Shown here: piece by piece, positions 7,625 to 15,987 of the stretch | Layout of the letters: every line of letters begins with the position of its first letter | Position numbering within the stretch: the stretch's first letter is position 1 | DNA from: Trichomonas vaginalis G3 | Lineage: Eukaryota > Parabasalia > Trichomonadida > Trichomonadidae | Length of the DNA stretch: 64,000 nucleotides | NCBI RefSeq assembly: GCF_026262505.1 | Contig: NC_067208.1 | Location: 1,550,001-1,614,000, forward strand | Direction of reading: 5' to 3' | Notes under the pieces: model-generated | Told to the model about the DNA's origin: nothing | Database searches by the model: none | Seen by the model: the letters and a program-made list of their open reading frames with translations, nothing else | Program-made: the position numbers and the translations under genes

Positions 7625-9769
7625 ATGCCCCCATATAGAATGGATAGAAAATCTGCTAGAATAAAAGCAGAGTTACAAAGATATGGTTGGAGAGTTTCGA
7701 AGAAGTTTAAATATAAGAAAGGAAGACCCATAAAAGTCTATGACAAATTGTCTGGTCTTCGCTACGAAATGGATTTGGAAACAGCACGTGCAAATTATCC
7801 AAACAGACTAGAGAGGTTAGAAGAAGAACGTCTTATGGACATGCCTTTCGATGTTAGTGAACCTCAAGTTGAGGGACACGACGGCTTTGCCAGATTCTAT
7901 TGGAAACATGACGAACAATTGCATCCTTTGAGAAGGAAAAAAGGTAGTGCAGAGGATGGTCATGCTCCCATGGAAAGAACAAGATATGCATATGAAAAGT
8001 ATCGTGAAGTTCGTGCTAAAATTGGACAAGGTGGAGACTTTACAGTAAACTTTGACGAAGGAAAGAACAAAGAAGGCTTCATGGGTGTACTTGCTGCAAT
8101 TCAAGACGGAAATAAGAAAGGATACAATCTCAGATTGACCATAACAGATTTGGATGGTCACATTTACTATGCACATGGCAATGAACAAACAGCCGCAAAA
8201 CTTCTTGACGCTTTCAAGACTACAAAGAGAGAACAAATGGTTGACTCCGACTCAGACATTTTGAATGCAATTGAAGGAATTGCAAGTGTCAAGTTCGAAT
8301 GGTACCAACCTAACCCTCAAGCAGTCAGACAACATGCTGGATACTTCCCGTTCATAAATAAGTCTGACATTGACTTGACAAGGTATGGAATTTACAATTC
8401 AATTGAAACAATTGTCAATGAACCTTGCATTCTTACATGTCTCAGGAACTCTGGTCTTGTTACAGATGAGAAGATGAAGTATCTTGAGTCATGTGTGAAG
8501 ACAAGGTACATTCTCAGAGGTCAATTGGCAAAAATTGCACCGTTGGCAAATGTCAATATCCGAGTCAACATACCTACAGCTAAAGGTTCTTCACATGACG
8601 ACTATGTTGTTGACAAAGACTTACCATGGTTGAAGATTGTACTTGTCCACAACCACTTCATGTTGAACGAAAGTCTTATCTTTGGTAAAAGTAAGTGCAA
8701 CATTGTCAGAGCTGTAAACATTCTTTTCGAGAAAGGTTTGTTGGAACCAATTCCAGATGACAAGCTGACAGAAACTTTTGTACCAAAAGACGAAACAAAC
8801 TTTTCATTGTTAGCAAGACCAAAAGTTGTTCCAGACAAAGTTCTAGTACAAAAGAAGTACACAATTCCACAAGGGGTTGGTATGTTCGGATACCAACCTG
8901 AACCAGAAGAACTTCCAATGAGGTTGAAAGAACTTCAAGATGCTATAAACAAACTTCCATTGAGACATCCAATTGACGTCAAATTGTATTGGAGAGCATC
9001 TGAGTTAGGTCAGAAGGTTTTATATGAAACAGGTTGCTTCGACGATGTTTATGAGATAACAGGAGAAGTTTCTCAGAAGATAAGAGACTCACTTGAATTT
9101 CCACGAACTGGTCCAATTGGTTGCGACAAGTTCGACTCAGATGAAAAGATATACTATGTCGACCTTAACGCTGCATACATGAGGTTTGTCCAATATATTC
9201 CGACTGGAATTCCAAACGAAGATGGTGAGTTCCCTGGAAGGAACTATACAGTTGGAAAAGTCATACAACAACTGTATGATATTAGGAAAGCTTCAAACCC
9301 CAAACTTGCAATGACACTCAAATTGCTTATGAATTCGACATGGGGATATTCCATTAAGAAACCTCAAGAGATGAAGAGTAAACATTATGAGAAGGTCGAC
9401 AACTTTGTTGAAAGGTTTTCTCCTTTTGTTTTGAAGTACGAATTCACTCAAGGTCAAAGTGGCTTAGTAACCACATTAAAACCTATTGTCGAACATTGGT
9501 CTTACCCTCAGTTCGCAAAGGCAGTACTTGACAACTACAACAAATTCTTCTCCGAAGTCAAATCCAAAGTGAAGGTTTACTATGAGAACATTGACGCACT
9601 CATGACGAACGAAGAAGGATACAACAAACTCATTGAAATGGGAATGGTCGGTGAAAAGATGGGTCAATTCAAATTGGACAAAATTTTCACCGAAGTTCAT
9701 GTCCTCTCCAAGCGTAAGTATTGGGGCATACTTGAAGACGGCACAGAAATAAAACATTGCATGAAGTAA
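7625..9769 (+). CDS. polB: Protein-primed-type DNA polymerase B (Maverick PolB), possibly C-terminally shortened
   Basis: A 714-aa polymerase expected to copy the element from its protein-capped ends. Motif A is YYVDLNAAYM (catalytic D513), followed by the usual PTGIPN. Motif B is KLLMNSTWGY (from K566). Motif C is YYENIDAL (D657), where the first Asp of DTD is replaced by Asn but the second, metal-binding, Asp is kept. A thumb-like KMGQFKLDKIF...LSKRKYWG segment follows. I cannot find a clear DxE exonuclease motif in the N-terminal half, and the protein stops at GTEIKHCMK, where relatives usually continue. It is shorter than the 1,000+ aa typical of Polintons. The codons look more C-rich than those of the flanking structural genes. 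Confidence 0.85.
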   Translation: MPPYRMDRKSARIKAELQRYGWRVSKKFKYKKGRPIKVYDKLSGLRYEMDLETARANYPNRLERLEEERLMDMPFDVSEPQVEGHDGFARFYWKHDEQLHPLRRKKGSAEDGHAPMERTRYAYEKYREVRAKIGQGGDFTVNFDEGKNKEGFMGVLAAIQDGNKKGYNLRLTITDLDGHIYYAHGNEQTAAKLLDAFKTTKREQMVDSDSDILNAIEGIASVKFEWYQPNPQAVRQHAGYFPFINKSDIDLTRYGIYNSIETIVNEPCILTCLRNSGLVTDEKMKYLESCVKTRYILRGQLAKIAPLANVNIRVNIPTAKGSSHDDYVVDKDLPWLKIVLVHNHFMLNESLIFGKSKCNIVRAVNILFEKGLLEPIPDDKLTETFVPKDETNFSLLARPKVVPDKVLVQKKYTIPQGVGMFGYQPEPEELPMRLKELQDAINKLPLRHPIDVKLYWRASELGQKVLYETGCFDDVYEITGEVSQKIRDSLEFPRTGPIGCDKFDSDEKIYYVDLNAAYMRFVQYIPTGIPNEDGEFPGRNYTVGKVIQQLYDIRKASNPKLAMTLKLLMNSTWGYSIKKPQEMKSKHYEKVDNFVERFSPFVLKYEFTQGQSGLVTTLKPIVEHWSYPQFAKAVLDNYNKFFSEVKSKVKVYYENIDALMTNEEGYNKLIEMGMVGEKMGQFKLDKIFTEVHVLSKRKYWGILEDGTEIKHCMK

Positions 9770-9928
9770 AAAATTTTTATATTCCTTCCTAGCTAATTTC
9801 CGTTTAATTTCATGGTCGCCCTCGGAGTCTTTGAATCGGACAGGTCGAGTTACACCATTCTTGGTCTCAAACTCATATATAACCTGTTTGTCTGTATTTT
9901 CGTCGACTATGGCACGAGACACGAACAT
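9476..9928 (-). CDS. Doubtful small gene antisense to the polB 3' end
   Basis: The first 55 residues (9928 down to about 9770) have protein-like composition (RAIVDENTDKQVIYEFETKNG) and a start 30 nt from the divergent gene at 9959. Beyond 9770 the frame merely reads antisense through polB. The true C-terminus was probably lost, or shifted near the A6/T5 runs at 9768-9779. Treat as a truncated or broken gene. Confidence 0.35.
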   Translation of the reverse strand: MFVSRAIVDENTDKQVIYEFETKNGVTRPVRFKDSEGDHEIKRKLARKEYKNFLLHAMFYFCAVFKYAPILTLGEDMNFGENFVQFELTHLFTDHSHFNEFVVSFFVRHECVNVLIVNLHFGFDFGEEFVVVVKYCLCELRVRPMFDNRF

Positions 9929-9958
9929 TGACCAAACGGACAAAAAGTGTCATTTCGG

Positions 9959-10222
9959 ATGGTCAAGCAGCCAATCGCATTCGAGCACTTCGAAGAAGCC
10001 TTACGTTCCAAGGGAGAGGGTGTCTGGTGCAAGGGAGAGGTCATGAGACTCTACGAGCAGTACATCCTCAATGCTTGGGAGGACAAATCGTCCTTGGATT
10101 GGCAATTCTACCAACTCCTCTGGGACGACCTCCTATGCAACTGGGATGACGAAAGAGTCCAATTCAAAGGTCGGGAACTAATTTTGCAAATTGCCCTTAA
10201 TTTAACATACTTATCCAAATAA
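9959..10222 (+). CDS. Hypothetical protein (87 aa)
   Basis: A Trp/Leu-rich acidic protein (FYQLLWDDLLCNWDDER). I took the ATG at 9959 because the upstream in-frame GTG is not a likely start in this organism. It uses many C-ending codons, like the rest of the 9.8-13.7-kb island. No family recognised. Confidence 0.5.
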   Translation: MVKQPIAFEHFEEALRSKGEGVWCKGEVMRLYEQYILNAWEDKSSLDWQFYQLLWDDLLCNWDDERVQFKGRELILQIALNLTYLSK

Positions 10223-10271
10223 ACACCTAAATTTACTTGGGGTTTCCCCCTAAAATAAAATTTTTTTACTC

Positions 10272-10979
10272 TTAGAACCACTCGAGGTTCTCCTTACGGT
10301 TGTTGAGCTTGTCACCGTCAATGTGTCTGACCTTCGTCTTCTTGCCTGGATTTGGAACCCATTGAATTGCGACAAGCTTGCCCATGGAGATTGAACCGCG
10401 ATTCCGAAGGTTAAGGTTCAAGTGTCCCAAGTTGTTGAGGACTGGGGTAAGAACCTTGCCTGTCTCCTTGTTGCGGATTTGGTATGGGTAGGGTTGGGAA
10501 ATTTCATAACTGTCATCGGCAACAAGGGTTGCCCAAACTTCCTCTTCTTCGTGTTTCTCTTCTTTCTCTTCTTCCTCTTCTTCCTCTTCTTCCTCTTCTT
10601 CCTCTTCTTTGATAATACCTTCGGCAATTCTGTGTTCACGAAGTACGGTGTTGCATGTTCTGTCCTTTCCGAGTACCTTCCAGATGGCGTCTATCTCTTC
10701 GAAGAAACGGTAGATGAGTCTGGCAAGGTCTCGGTTCTCTCTCCCGTAATAGCGCAACGATTCTGAGAAATCGTTCAGGACTTTCTCATTGGAAACTTGG
10801 TTCATGAGGAACTCACCTTTAAGTTTGGTCATCTCTGTCATAAGACTACTTTGGAGAGTCTTAATGGTGTTTGTCAGATGAGCTTTCAAATTCATAATTT
10901 GAATTTGAACTGGGCGATTGTCTGGCAACCTTGAAAGGACATCTGCCATTGTGTTCGGCTTCGGTGCTTGTTCGGACAT
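10272..10979 (-). CDS. HNH-type endonuclease-like protein
   Basis: A 235-aa protein. An N-terminal helical region (1-115) is followed by a run of about 14 Glu plus further acidic residues (125-148). The C-terminal 160-235 has the form of a phage HNH domain: YPYQIRNKETGKVL, a GHLNLNLRN strand pair, MGKLVAIQWVPNP, then RHIDGDKLNNRKENLEW, the typical final H-DG-NN-NLEW signature. The first metal-site His of the domain is not obvious. Such proteins nick or cut DNA as homing or packaging nucleases; here it may help replication or be a selfish passenger. It heads a row of three minus-strand genes. Confidence 0.75.
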   Translation of the reverse strand: MSEQAPKPNTMADVLSRLPDNRPVQIQIMNLKAHLTNTIKTLQSSLMTEMTKLKGEFLMNQVSNEKVLNDFSESLRYYGRENRDLARLIYRFFEEIDAIWKVLGKDRTCNTVLREHRIAEGIIKEEEEEEEEEEEEEEKEEKHEEEEVWATLVADDSYEISQPYPYQIRNKETGKVLTPVLNNLGHLNLNLRNRGSISMGKLVAIQWVPNPGKKTKVRHIDGDKLNNRKENLEWF

Positions 10980-11011
10980 CGAAAAAATGAAGTGGTTTGA
11001 GAATGACGGTT

Positions 11012-11596
11012 TTACTTCAAAAAGCTTGTTATGACGGTTAAGTCATACAACAAGTTTAAAATAATATCTTGTTCTTCTTCTGAACGTTTGTTGTCTCTTC
11101 CGATAAAAGTTTCGAACATGAGAACCAAAAAACGTTTTTTAAGATTGCGGAAGAGTTCAGGCAAATTTTCATATTCTGGATATGTTGGGAGCAGTTCAAA
11201 ACATCTGAGCTGACTTTCGGACAAAATTGGGACAATGTCAGAAAATTCATCTTTGGTCGGACTGCTTGAAGGTAAGTCCCTTACATGTAAGTAGCTCTGG
11301 TAAAGTCTTCTCATTTCTGCTAACTTCTGGAGTATAGCTTCGTAATTTAAGAGTTTTAATTTTAATTGTCTTATTCCTCTCTTGACATCTAAACGGTAAG
11401 TATCCATGAGGTCAAGAGTAGCTTTGGTAGCTTTAAGTGGAGCTATCTCTTCTTTGACTTGTGCAATTTTGGTTGCAATTGTGGTTTGAGCTCCTTCAAG
11501 TTCGCCGTCTATGTCGTTCTCAACGCCTTCAACTATGGCTTGAAACTCTTCATCGGTCCATTGAGATTGGTGTGGGACGAATTTAACTTGCTTCAT
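11012..11596 (-). CDS. Coiled-coil hypothetical protein (194 aa)
   Basis: Predominantly helical, with heptad-like Leu/Ile spacing at about 30-95 and a Pro/Ser break near 108-115 (DLPSSSPTKDEF). No catalytic motif. A T-rich box (TTTTTTTTCATTTTTTGA) directly precedes ATG. It belongs to the C-rich-codon island and its function is unknown. Confidence 0.6.
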   Translation of the reverse strand: MKQVKFVPHQSQWTDEEFQAIVEGVENDIDGELEGAQTTIATKIAQVKEEIAPLKATKATLDLMDTYRLDVKRGIRQLKLKLLNYEAILQKLAEMRRLYQSYLHVRDLPSSSPTKDEFSDIVPILSESQLRCFELLPTYPEYENLPELFRNLKKRFLVLMFETFIGRDNKRSEEEQDIILNLLYDLTVITSFLK

Positions 11597-11638
11597 TCAA
11601 AAAATGAAAAAAAATGTTTTTACTCTAAACGTTAAGGT

Positions 11639-12004
11639 TTACTGAACTGGTTGGATGTCGCCTTCACAGGTTATGTAGAACGGCTGACCCGAGAAGTGAA
11701 GGAGACCCTTGAGAATTTGGTTCATTCTTGGGAAAGGGTTCTCTCTGTTTGGAAGTTGTATCCAAGGACGCTTGGCAAAGAACTTGAGAAGAGCTTCCTT
11801 CTTTGCTTGCTTTATGTCGTCGTAGGCTGTCCCGTCTGGTATTTGAATTGGAATTCCAGTCGAAGTCTCGAGATTCAAGGCAGCCCTTCCCGTTATCCAA
11901 CCGCTAACAAGCTTGCCTTTTACATTCTGCCTGAGGAAGTCTTTAACAAGCTCGTTAATTTCAATTAGGTAAATTGCCTCGTCGGTAGGTTCGACCTCGA
12001 CCAT
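11639..12004 (-). CDS. Hypothetical protein (121 aa)
   Basis: The N-terminal half is acidic and helical (EAIYLIEINELVKDFLRQ); the second half contains KKEALLKFFAKRPWIQLPNRENP. No family recognised. Its start lies at the edge of the 21-bp repeat array, so the repeats form its promoter region; the gene on the other side of the array (12405) is divergent. Confidence 0.6.
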   Translation of the reverse strand: MVEVEPTDEAIYLIEINELVKDFLRQNVKGKLVSGWITGRAALNLETSTGIPIQIPDGTAYDDIKQAKKEALLKFFAKRPWIQLPNRENPFPRMNQILKGLLHFSGQPFYITCEGDIQPVQ

Positions 12005-12363
12005 TGCTACTGTCAGAAAAAGTACTGCTACTGTCAGAAAAAAGTACTGCTACTGTCAGTAAAAGTACTGCTACTGTCAGTAAAAGTACTGCTACTGTCA
12101 GTAAAAGTACTGCTACTGTCAGTAAAAGTACTGCTAGTTGCAGTAAAAAGGAAAATTTGAGAGGGTTTTCGACGATAAAGTACTGCTACTGTCAGTAAAA
12201 GTACTGCTACTGTCAGAAAAAGTACTGCTACTGTCAGTAAAAGTACTGCTACTGTCAGAAAAAGTACTGCTACTGTCAGTAAAAGTACTGCTACTGTCAG
12301 AAAAAGTACTGCTACTGTCAGTAAAAGTACTGCTACTGTCAGTAGCAGTACTGCTAGTAGCAG
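12005..12363. repeat. 21-bp tandem repeat (iteron) array
   Basis: About 15 copies of a 21-bp unit with core TACTGCTACTGTCAG followed by TAAAAG or AAAAAG, in two blocks (about 12005-12140 and 12177-12350) split by a unique stretch. At the right end the unit meets its inverse (TACTGTCAGTAGCAGTA). It lies between divergent genes in the middle of the element. Regulatory, origin-like or partition-like use is possible; simple satellite growth is the alternative. Confidence 0.85.
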
Positions 12364-12404
12364 AGATTTTTATCGTTGTGGTCCGACGGTTAAGCCACAA
12401 ACGA

Positions 12405-12983
12405 ATGTCCGACGTCCCACCAACCGAGCCCATTCCCAAGCCAGAAGAACCGAAAGCACCAGCCCCTGCACCTCAGTTCCAGCAAGTCCCTCCACCAAAT
12501 TACTACCAATTTCCACCTCAAGGTTACTACCAATTTCCACTACAAGGCTTCCCGAACTACCCTCCTCAGCCTATGCCTTACTTCCCCAACCCTTGGATGT
12601 TCCAGCAAGCTCCACCCCAGCAATTCCAATCTCAATCCCAATCGAAGAGAGACCAAGAGTTCGAAGAAGGTCTGAACCGCTTACGCAAAGAGTATGCTAC
12701 AGCTCCAATGGAAGATGACAGGCTTTCAGTCTCTTCCCTCAAATCGACCGATTCGACTCGTACCACAGATTCGGTTCGTGACCGTGAAGACTACCTCAAG
12801 CAGTCTGAGAGACTCTTCATCCTACAACCATTTACAGTTGGAGCTCTCAAGAACATGCGCAATTACGAAGGTCAGACACCAGCTGGAGACCGCAAAACAG
12901 ACGTACTCGCAAGAGCCGTCCAACTGGTCAAGACAAAGACCGAGATAGTCGACTTCATTCTTGCAGCTTGCCCATACAAGTAA
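12405..12983 (+). CDS. Pro/Gln/Tyr-rich protein with C-terminal domain (192 aa)
   Basis: Start chosen at the ATG at 12405 (the upstream in-frame GTG is unlikely). Residues 1-80 are low complexity with tandem YYQFP(P/L)QG units; 85-125 are charged and Ser/Asp-rich; 128-192 look folded and basic (LFILQPFTVGALKNMRNYEGQTPAG). No family recognised. It could be a scaffold or condensate-prone protein. It belongs to the same codon-usage island as the HNH gene. Confidence 0.6.
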   Translation: MSDVPPTEPIPKPEEPKAPAPAPQFQQVPPPNYYQFPPQGYYQFPLQGFPNYPPQPMPYFPNPWMFQQAPPQQFQSQSQSKRDQEFEEGLNRLRKEYATAPMEDDRLSVSSLKSTDSTRTTDSVRDREDYLKQSERLFILQPFTVGALKNMRNYEGQTPAGDRKTDVLARAVQLVKTKTEIVDFILAACPYK

Positions 12984-13011
12984 AAAAATAAACAATTACG
13001 AGTTAAACTTT

Positions 13012-13212
13012 TTATTCTTTCTTTTCTGAGTTGTTTAGAGCTGGTTTCTCTTGTAGGAACCTTTCGTACTCTTCCATGGTCATGTAATTGCGAATTTGGT
13101 ACGCAATTCCAGGTTCGTTGTTTTTGAACCTTACGTATGTAACGCTTCCATCCTCCTCAGGGAAGTAAGCTGCTAACATCTGACCAAGTTTTCTCGGTGA
13201 CTCGGAGCTCAT
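13012..13212 (-). CDS. Small protein (66 aa)
   Basis: MSSESPRKLGQMLAAYF... ending in a Lys/Glu-rich tail. T-rich box CATTTTT directly before ATG. Converges with the 12405 gene (29 nt between stops). No family recognised. Confidence 0.5.
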   Translation of the reverse strand: MSSESPRKLGQMLAAYFPEEDGSVTYVRFKNNEPGIAYQIRNYMTMEEYERFLQEKPALNNSEKKE

Positions 13213-13252
13213 AAAAATGTCACTTTTTAAACGTTAAGTTTTTAGTCTTATT

Positions 13253-13447
13253 TTACCCTTTGTTTACCCTTTGTTTGTCAAGGTAGTATTGGAGTGCAAT
13301 TTCTCCAAATTCTCTGTGTCGGAGTTCTTCAGCATTTTCCAAGGTGTCCCTGGAGAACTCAAAGAAGTTGTCAAGAACATACTGCCATGCTGCTCTTCTG
13401 AGTTCGTCGGTATTTTGGAAGTGTTGCACCTTCGAGTCTTCGGACAT
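13253..13447 (-). CDS. Small acidic helical protein (64 aa)
   Basis: Acidic, helix-prone, with tandem Phe/Glu patterns (YVLDNFFEFSRDTLENAEEL). GTTATTTTTTC directly before ATG, as in its neighbours. No family recognised; the gene lies 40 nt from its co-directed neighbour. Confidence 0.5.
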   Translation of the reverse strand: MSEDSKVQHFQNTDELRRAAWQYVLDNFFEFSRDTLENAEELRHREFGEIALQYYLDKQRVNKG

Positions 13448-13490
13448 GAAAAAATAACACTTTTTCTATTAAACCGTTTTGGCATTTCTC

Positions 13491-13670
13491 ATGAGTGAGT
13501 ATAGTTCTGCCGAACCATTGGAAGAGAAGAAGTACTCTTGCTGGCAAAAGACAAAAATAGTTGCCTTAGTTGTCATTGCAATTGTACTCGTAATTGAATT
13601 CATTGTACTTCTCTTCACGTACATAAAACTCAGCAATGGTATTTGCTTTAAGAAGCTACCATCTTACTAA
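13491..13670 (+). CDS. Single-pass membrane protein (59 aa)
   Basis: Start taken at the ATG at 13491, since the upstream in-frame TTG is unlikely. The polar N-terminus is followed by one clear membrane span at about 23-45 (VALVVIAIVLVIEFIVLLFT) and a short basic tail. Divergent from the 13253 gene. The function is unknown; it might be a small envelope or host-membrane protein. Confidence 0.55.
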   Translation: MSEYSSAEPLEEKKYSCWQKTKIVALVVIAIVLVIEFIVLLFTYIKLSNGICFKKLPSY

Positions 13671-13692
13671 GACTAAACACTTACATTTTTCA

Positions 13693-13722
13693 AGCTTGAC
13701 TTTTTACAATTTGAATTTTGTT
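13693..13722. repeat. Copy of the ATPase gene 3' end (direct repeat)
   Basis: About 29 bp (GCTTGACTTTTTACAATTTG plus TTTGTT, one mismatch) duplicates 15992-16021, the last codons of the packaging-ATPase gene. The two copies flank the 2.3-kb segment holding the genes at 13885 and 15166, which looks like an inserted or exchanged cassette. Confidence 0.75.
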
Positions 13723-13884
13723 GCTGAATTCAGTAAAAATAATGTTTAGGTGAAGAGGTGAGATTTCACCTCTTTTTTCACCTGTTTTTTCACCCTCGTG
13801 AATTTTCATGAATTTCCTTAAGATAGAAAAAATAAAGTTAGTTTTATTTTTATTTATTTTTTTATTTTGTATAAAAGAACAGAA
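13713..13884 (+). promoter_or_regulatory. Iteron cluster plus long T-rich promoter of 13885 gene
   Basis: 13713-13793 is an iteron cluster (AGGTGA twice, then TTTCACC-type inverted copies) and is almost the exact reverse complement of 14832-14913. It is followed by CATGAATTTCCTTA and a long T-rich promoter (TTTTATTTATTTTTTTATTT) that is about 90% identical to the one at 15092-15165. This promoter type differs from the short TTTTTA...TAAAATG box of the structural genes. Confidence 0.7.
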
Positions 13885-14823
13885 ATGTCAACAATCGGCA
13901 CAACAACAATTCAAACAACTACAGCACCAAACTCGCTAGTTATGAATCCTACGTCAATGTTGGTAGAGATGAAAAGCTTTATTCCTTCTTCATATACTTT
14001 CGAAACAAAAATCCAGAAGATAAAGCAAGAACTGTTAACAAGTAATTTAGACTGTAGTGCGAAAGATGAAACAAATGAACAGTATCTTTATGAAATGCAG
14101 GACATTATTGACCATTTACCCAAATTGCCTGAAATCCAACAACAAAAACTAACCATTCCCGAATTTGACGAAATTGAAGTCAAAGCAACTGACTCGGTAG
14201 AAATAAAGAAGTTCATACGAAAGGTAAATTATGAATTCCTTGGTTTTCATTGCAACCATAAAGTTATGGACAAAGATTGCGACATGGTATATAAGAATGT
14301 TTCTGACCTTTACAAATCTGAAGAATTTAAGACCTACGACAACTTTGTTTCATTAGTTGCAGAATGTGTATGGCAGATAAGAGATAAAGATAGAAGAGGT
14401 AAGGTATGGAACGAACAGATAAGACCCGCTATGTTTGAGATGAAGAAAACCATTGACGCCTTGGTTGTTTTAGCAGGTAAGGTTTCAGAATATAACGCAA
14501 AAATGAACCCGCAATGTTCTAAATGTAAAGCAGCAATTAGGAAATATAACTACTCCGTCAAAGAGATAGAAAGAATGAGAAACGACTATGCAGATTTAAA
14601 GAAAGAAGCAGAAAAGCCAGCAGAAAATAAAATGGACATGTTAGAATTTCTGAACAAAAACTATCCAACAGCAGACGATTTCCTTCTATCTGATGTCAAG
14701 AAGAAGTATAAAGAAACTTTCGGTATCGTTAAAACATTCGATGTACTAAAAGAAGAAATAGAAGCTACGAAATTGTTTAGGATTTCAAATATACATCGTA
14801 CAATTCATGTAAAACGCTTATAA
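13885..14823 (+). CDS. Coiled-coil hypothetical protein, possible regulator (312 aa)
   Basis: Starts MSTIGTTTIQTTT, similar to the start of the KilA-N protein downstream. The body is helical, with a CSKC motif near 215-218 and coiled coil at about 220-255. No family recognised. The first in-frame ATG is 13885. It shares its promoter sequence with the KilA-N gene and lies between two inverted iteron clusters, so it is likely co-regulated with it as an early or regulatory gene; that is inference. Confidence 0.6.
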   Translation: MSTIGTTTIQTTTAPNSLVMNPTSMLVEMKSFIPSSYTFETKIQKIKQELLTSNLDCSAKDETNEQYLYEMQDIIDHLPKLPEIQQQKLTIPEFDEIEVKATDSVEIKKFIRKVNYEFLGFHCNHKVMDKDCDMVYKNVSDLYKSEEFKTYDNFVSLVAECVWQIRDKDRRGKVWNEQIRPAMFEMKKTIDALVVLAGKVSEYNAKMNPQCSKCKAAIRKYNYSVKEIERMRNDYADLKKEAEKPAENKMDMLEFLNKNYPTADDFLLSDVKKKYKETFGIVKTFDVLKEEIEATKLFRISNIHRTIHVKRL

Positions 14824-14831
14824 AATAACTG

Positions 14832-14913
14832 GGGTGAAAAATTAGGTGAAAAAAGAGGTGAAATCTCACCTCTTCACCTAAAATATATTTTTATTGAATT
14901 CAGCAACAAAATT
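14832..14913. promoter_or_regulatory. Iteron cluster, inverted copy
   Basis: GGTGAAAAATTAGGTGAAAA... with three direct AGGTGA-type sites then two inverted ones, in the right-TIR orientation. It is the inverted partner of 13713-13793 over about 80 bp, including GAATTCAGCAACAAAATTC at the outer end. Confidence 0.7.
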
Positions 14914-15007
14914 CTGAGTAAAATAATTTTTAGGGCATGTGTCAAACCGTTGAGTTTTCACAAAATTTAAAAAATAACGTTTACCATGCAAAACGTTTGT
15001 GAAAAAA

Positions 15008-15165
15008 GAGGTGAAAAATTAGGTGAAAAAAGAGGTGAAATCTCACCTCTTCACCTAAATTATATTTTTGCTGAATTCAGCACAAAAATCATGAATTTCC
15101 TTAGTTAGAAAAATAAAGTTAGTTTTATTTTTATTTATTTTTTTATTTTGTATGTAAAGACAGTA
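15008..15165 (+). promoter_or_regulatory. Third internal iteron cluster and promoter of KilA-N gene
   Basis: 15008-15057 repeats the cluster in right-TIR orientation. From 15089 it continues with CATGAATTTCCTTAG and the long T-rich promoter duplicated from 13806-13884. The stretch 14914-15007 between the clusters contains no gene. Confidence 0.7.
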
Positions 15166-15972
15166 ATGTCAACAACAGAGAACACAACAACAGTTATAGT
15201 CCATGAAGCTATAAATGAAGAATATGAGTACATACAATATAACAAACAACTCCGTCTCATTCGTTCGGTCAAAGACGATATGTACCAAATGCAAAGTATA
15301 ATGAACGCTCTTCGTTCTACAAAGCAAGCATATCATTGGTTTGAAAACCAACAGACAAAAGAACTTTTAGAAGAATTTCCTCATATGATTGCGTTCCTCG
15401 AAAAACCGAGAGAAGAGATTCCGTACGAAAATCGTGAAAAATTGCCAAACGGTTTGAGAGGATATTATGTACATAGACTTCTTGTAAATGCTGTTGCAAT
15501 GTGGGCTTCGCCTCGTTATGCTTGGTATATTTACAGACTTCTTGACGAAATTCATAGACAAGAACGTGAAGAGATGGAAAACAAGCTTGAAGCAAAAGAC
15601 AAAAGCATTCAGAAAAGAATACCACGTTCGGTACCAAAAGGAAAGGAAAAGAACTATAAGTATATGATTTATACTGAAGAGATGGAAAATGAAGAAGATA
15701 AAGATATGGTTATGTTGCATTTAGTCAGAAGAAACAACAAAAGCTTTTACGACCTTGCTAAGATTTACAAATCTGACAGAAATTGGTTCTATCGCGAAAA
15801 CTTACCGATTTCAATGACCCCAAATGAAGATGTGAAACAAATAGTTCAAGATACGTTACCTCAAACACACTATGATATTAAAGGTTGTACAATTCTTACA
15901 TTCAAAGAAGATTTGTCATTGTTAAAGGAAAAAATAACAGAGTATTTTGACAACTTCAAACAAGCAGAGTAA
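15166..15972 (+). CDS. KilA-N domain protein
   Basis: A 268-aa protein. Residues about 45-130 match the KilA-N fold: YHWFENQQTKELLEE, then PNGLRGYYVHRLLVNAVAMWASPRYAW, the hallmark G-x-Y-V-H ... A-x-W-x-S region. Residues 160-245 (YKYMIYTEEM...LVRRNNKSFYDLAKIYKSD) resemble the C-terminal partner domain found with KilA-N in large DNA viruses. KilA-N is a DNA-binding domain of phages and nucleocytoplasmic viruses. It is the best candidate to bind the iteron clusters beside its own promoter. The first in-frame ATG is 15166. Confidence 0.8.
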   Translation: MSTTENTTTVIVHEAINEEYEYIQYNKQLRLIRSVKDDMYQMQSIMNALRSTKQAYHWFENQQTKELLEEFPHMIAFLEKPREEIPYENREKLPNGLRGYYVHRLLVNAVAMWASPRYAWYIYRLLDEIHRQEREEMENKLEAKDKSIQKRIPRSVPKGKEKNYKYMIYTEEMENEEDKDMVMLHLVRRNNKSFYDLAKIYKSDRNWFYRENLPISMTPNEDVKQIVQDTLPQTHYDIKGCTILTFKEDLSLLKEKITEYFDNFKQAE

Positions 15973-15987
15973 ATGAACTCTTTATTT

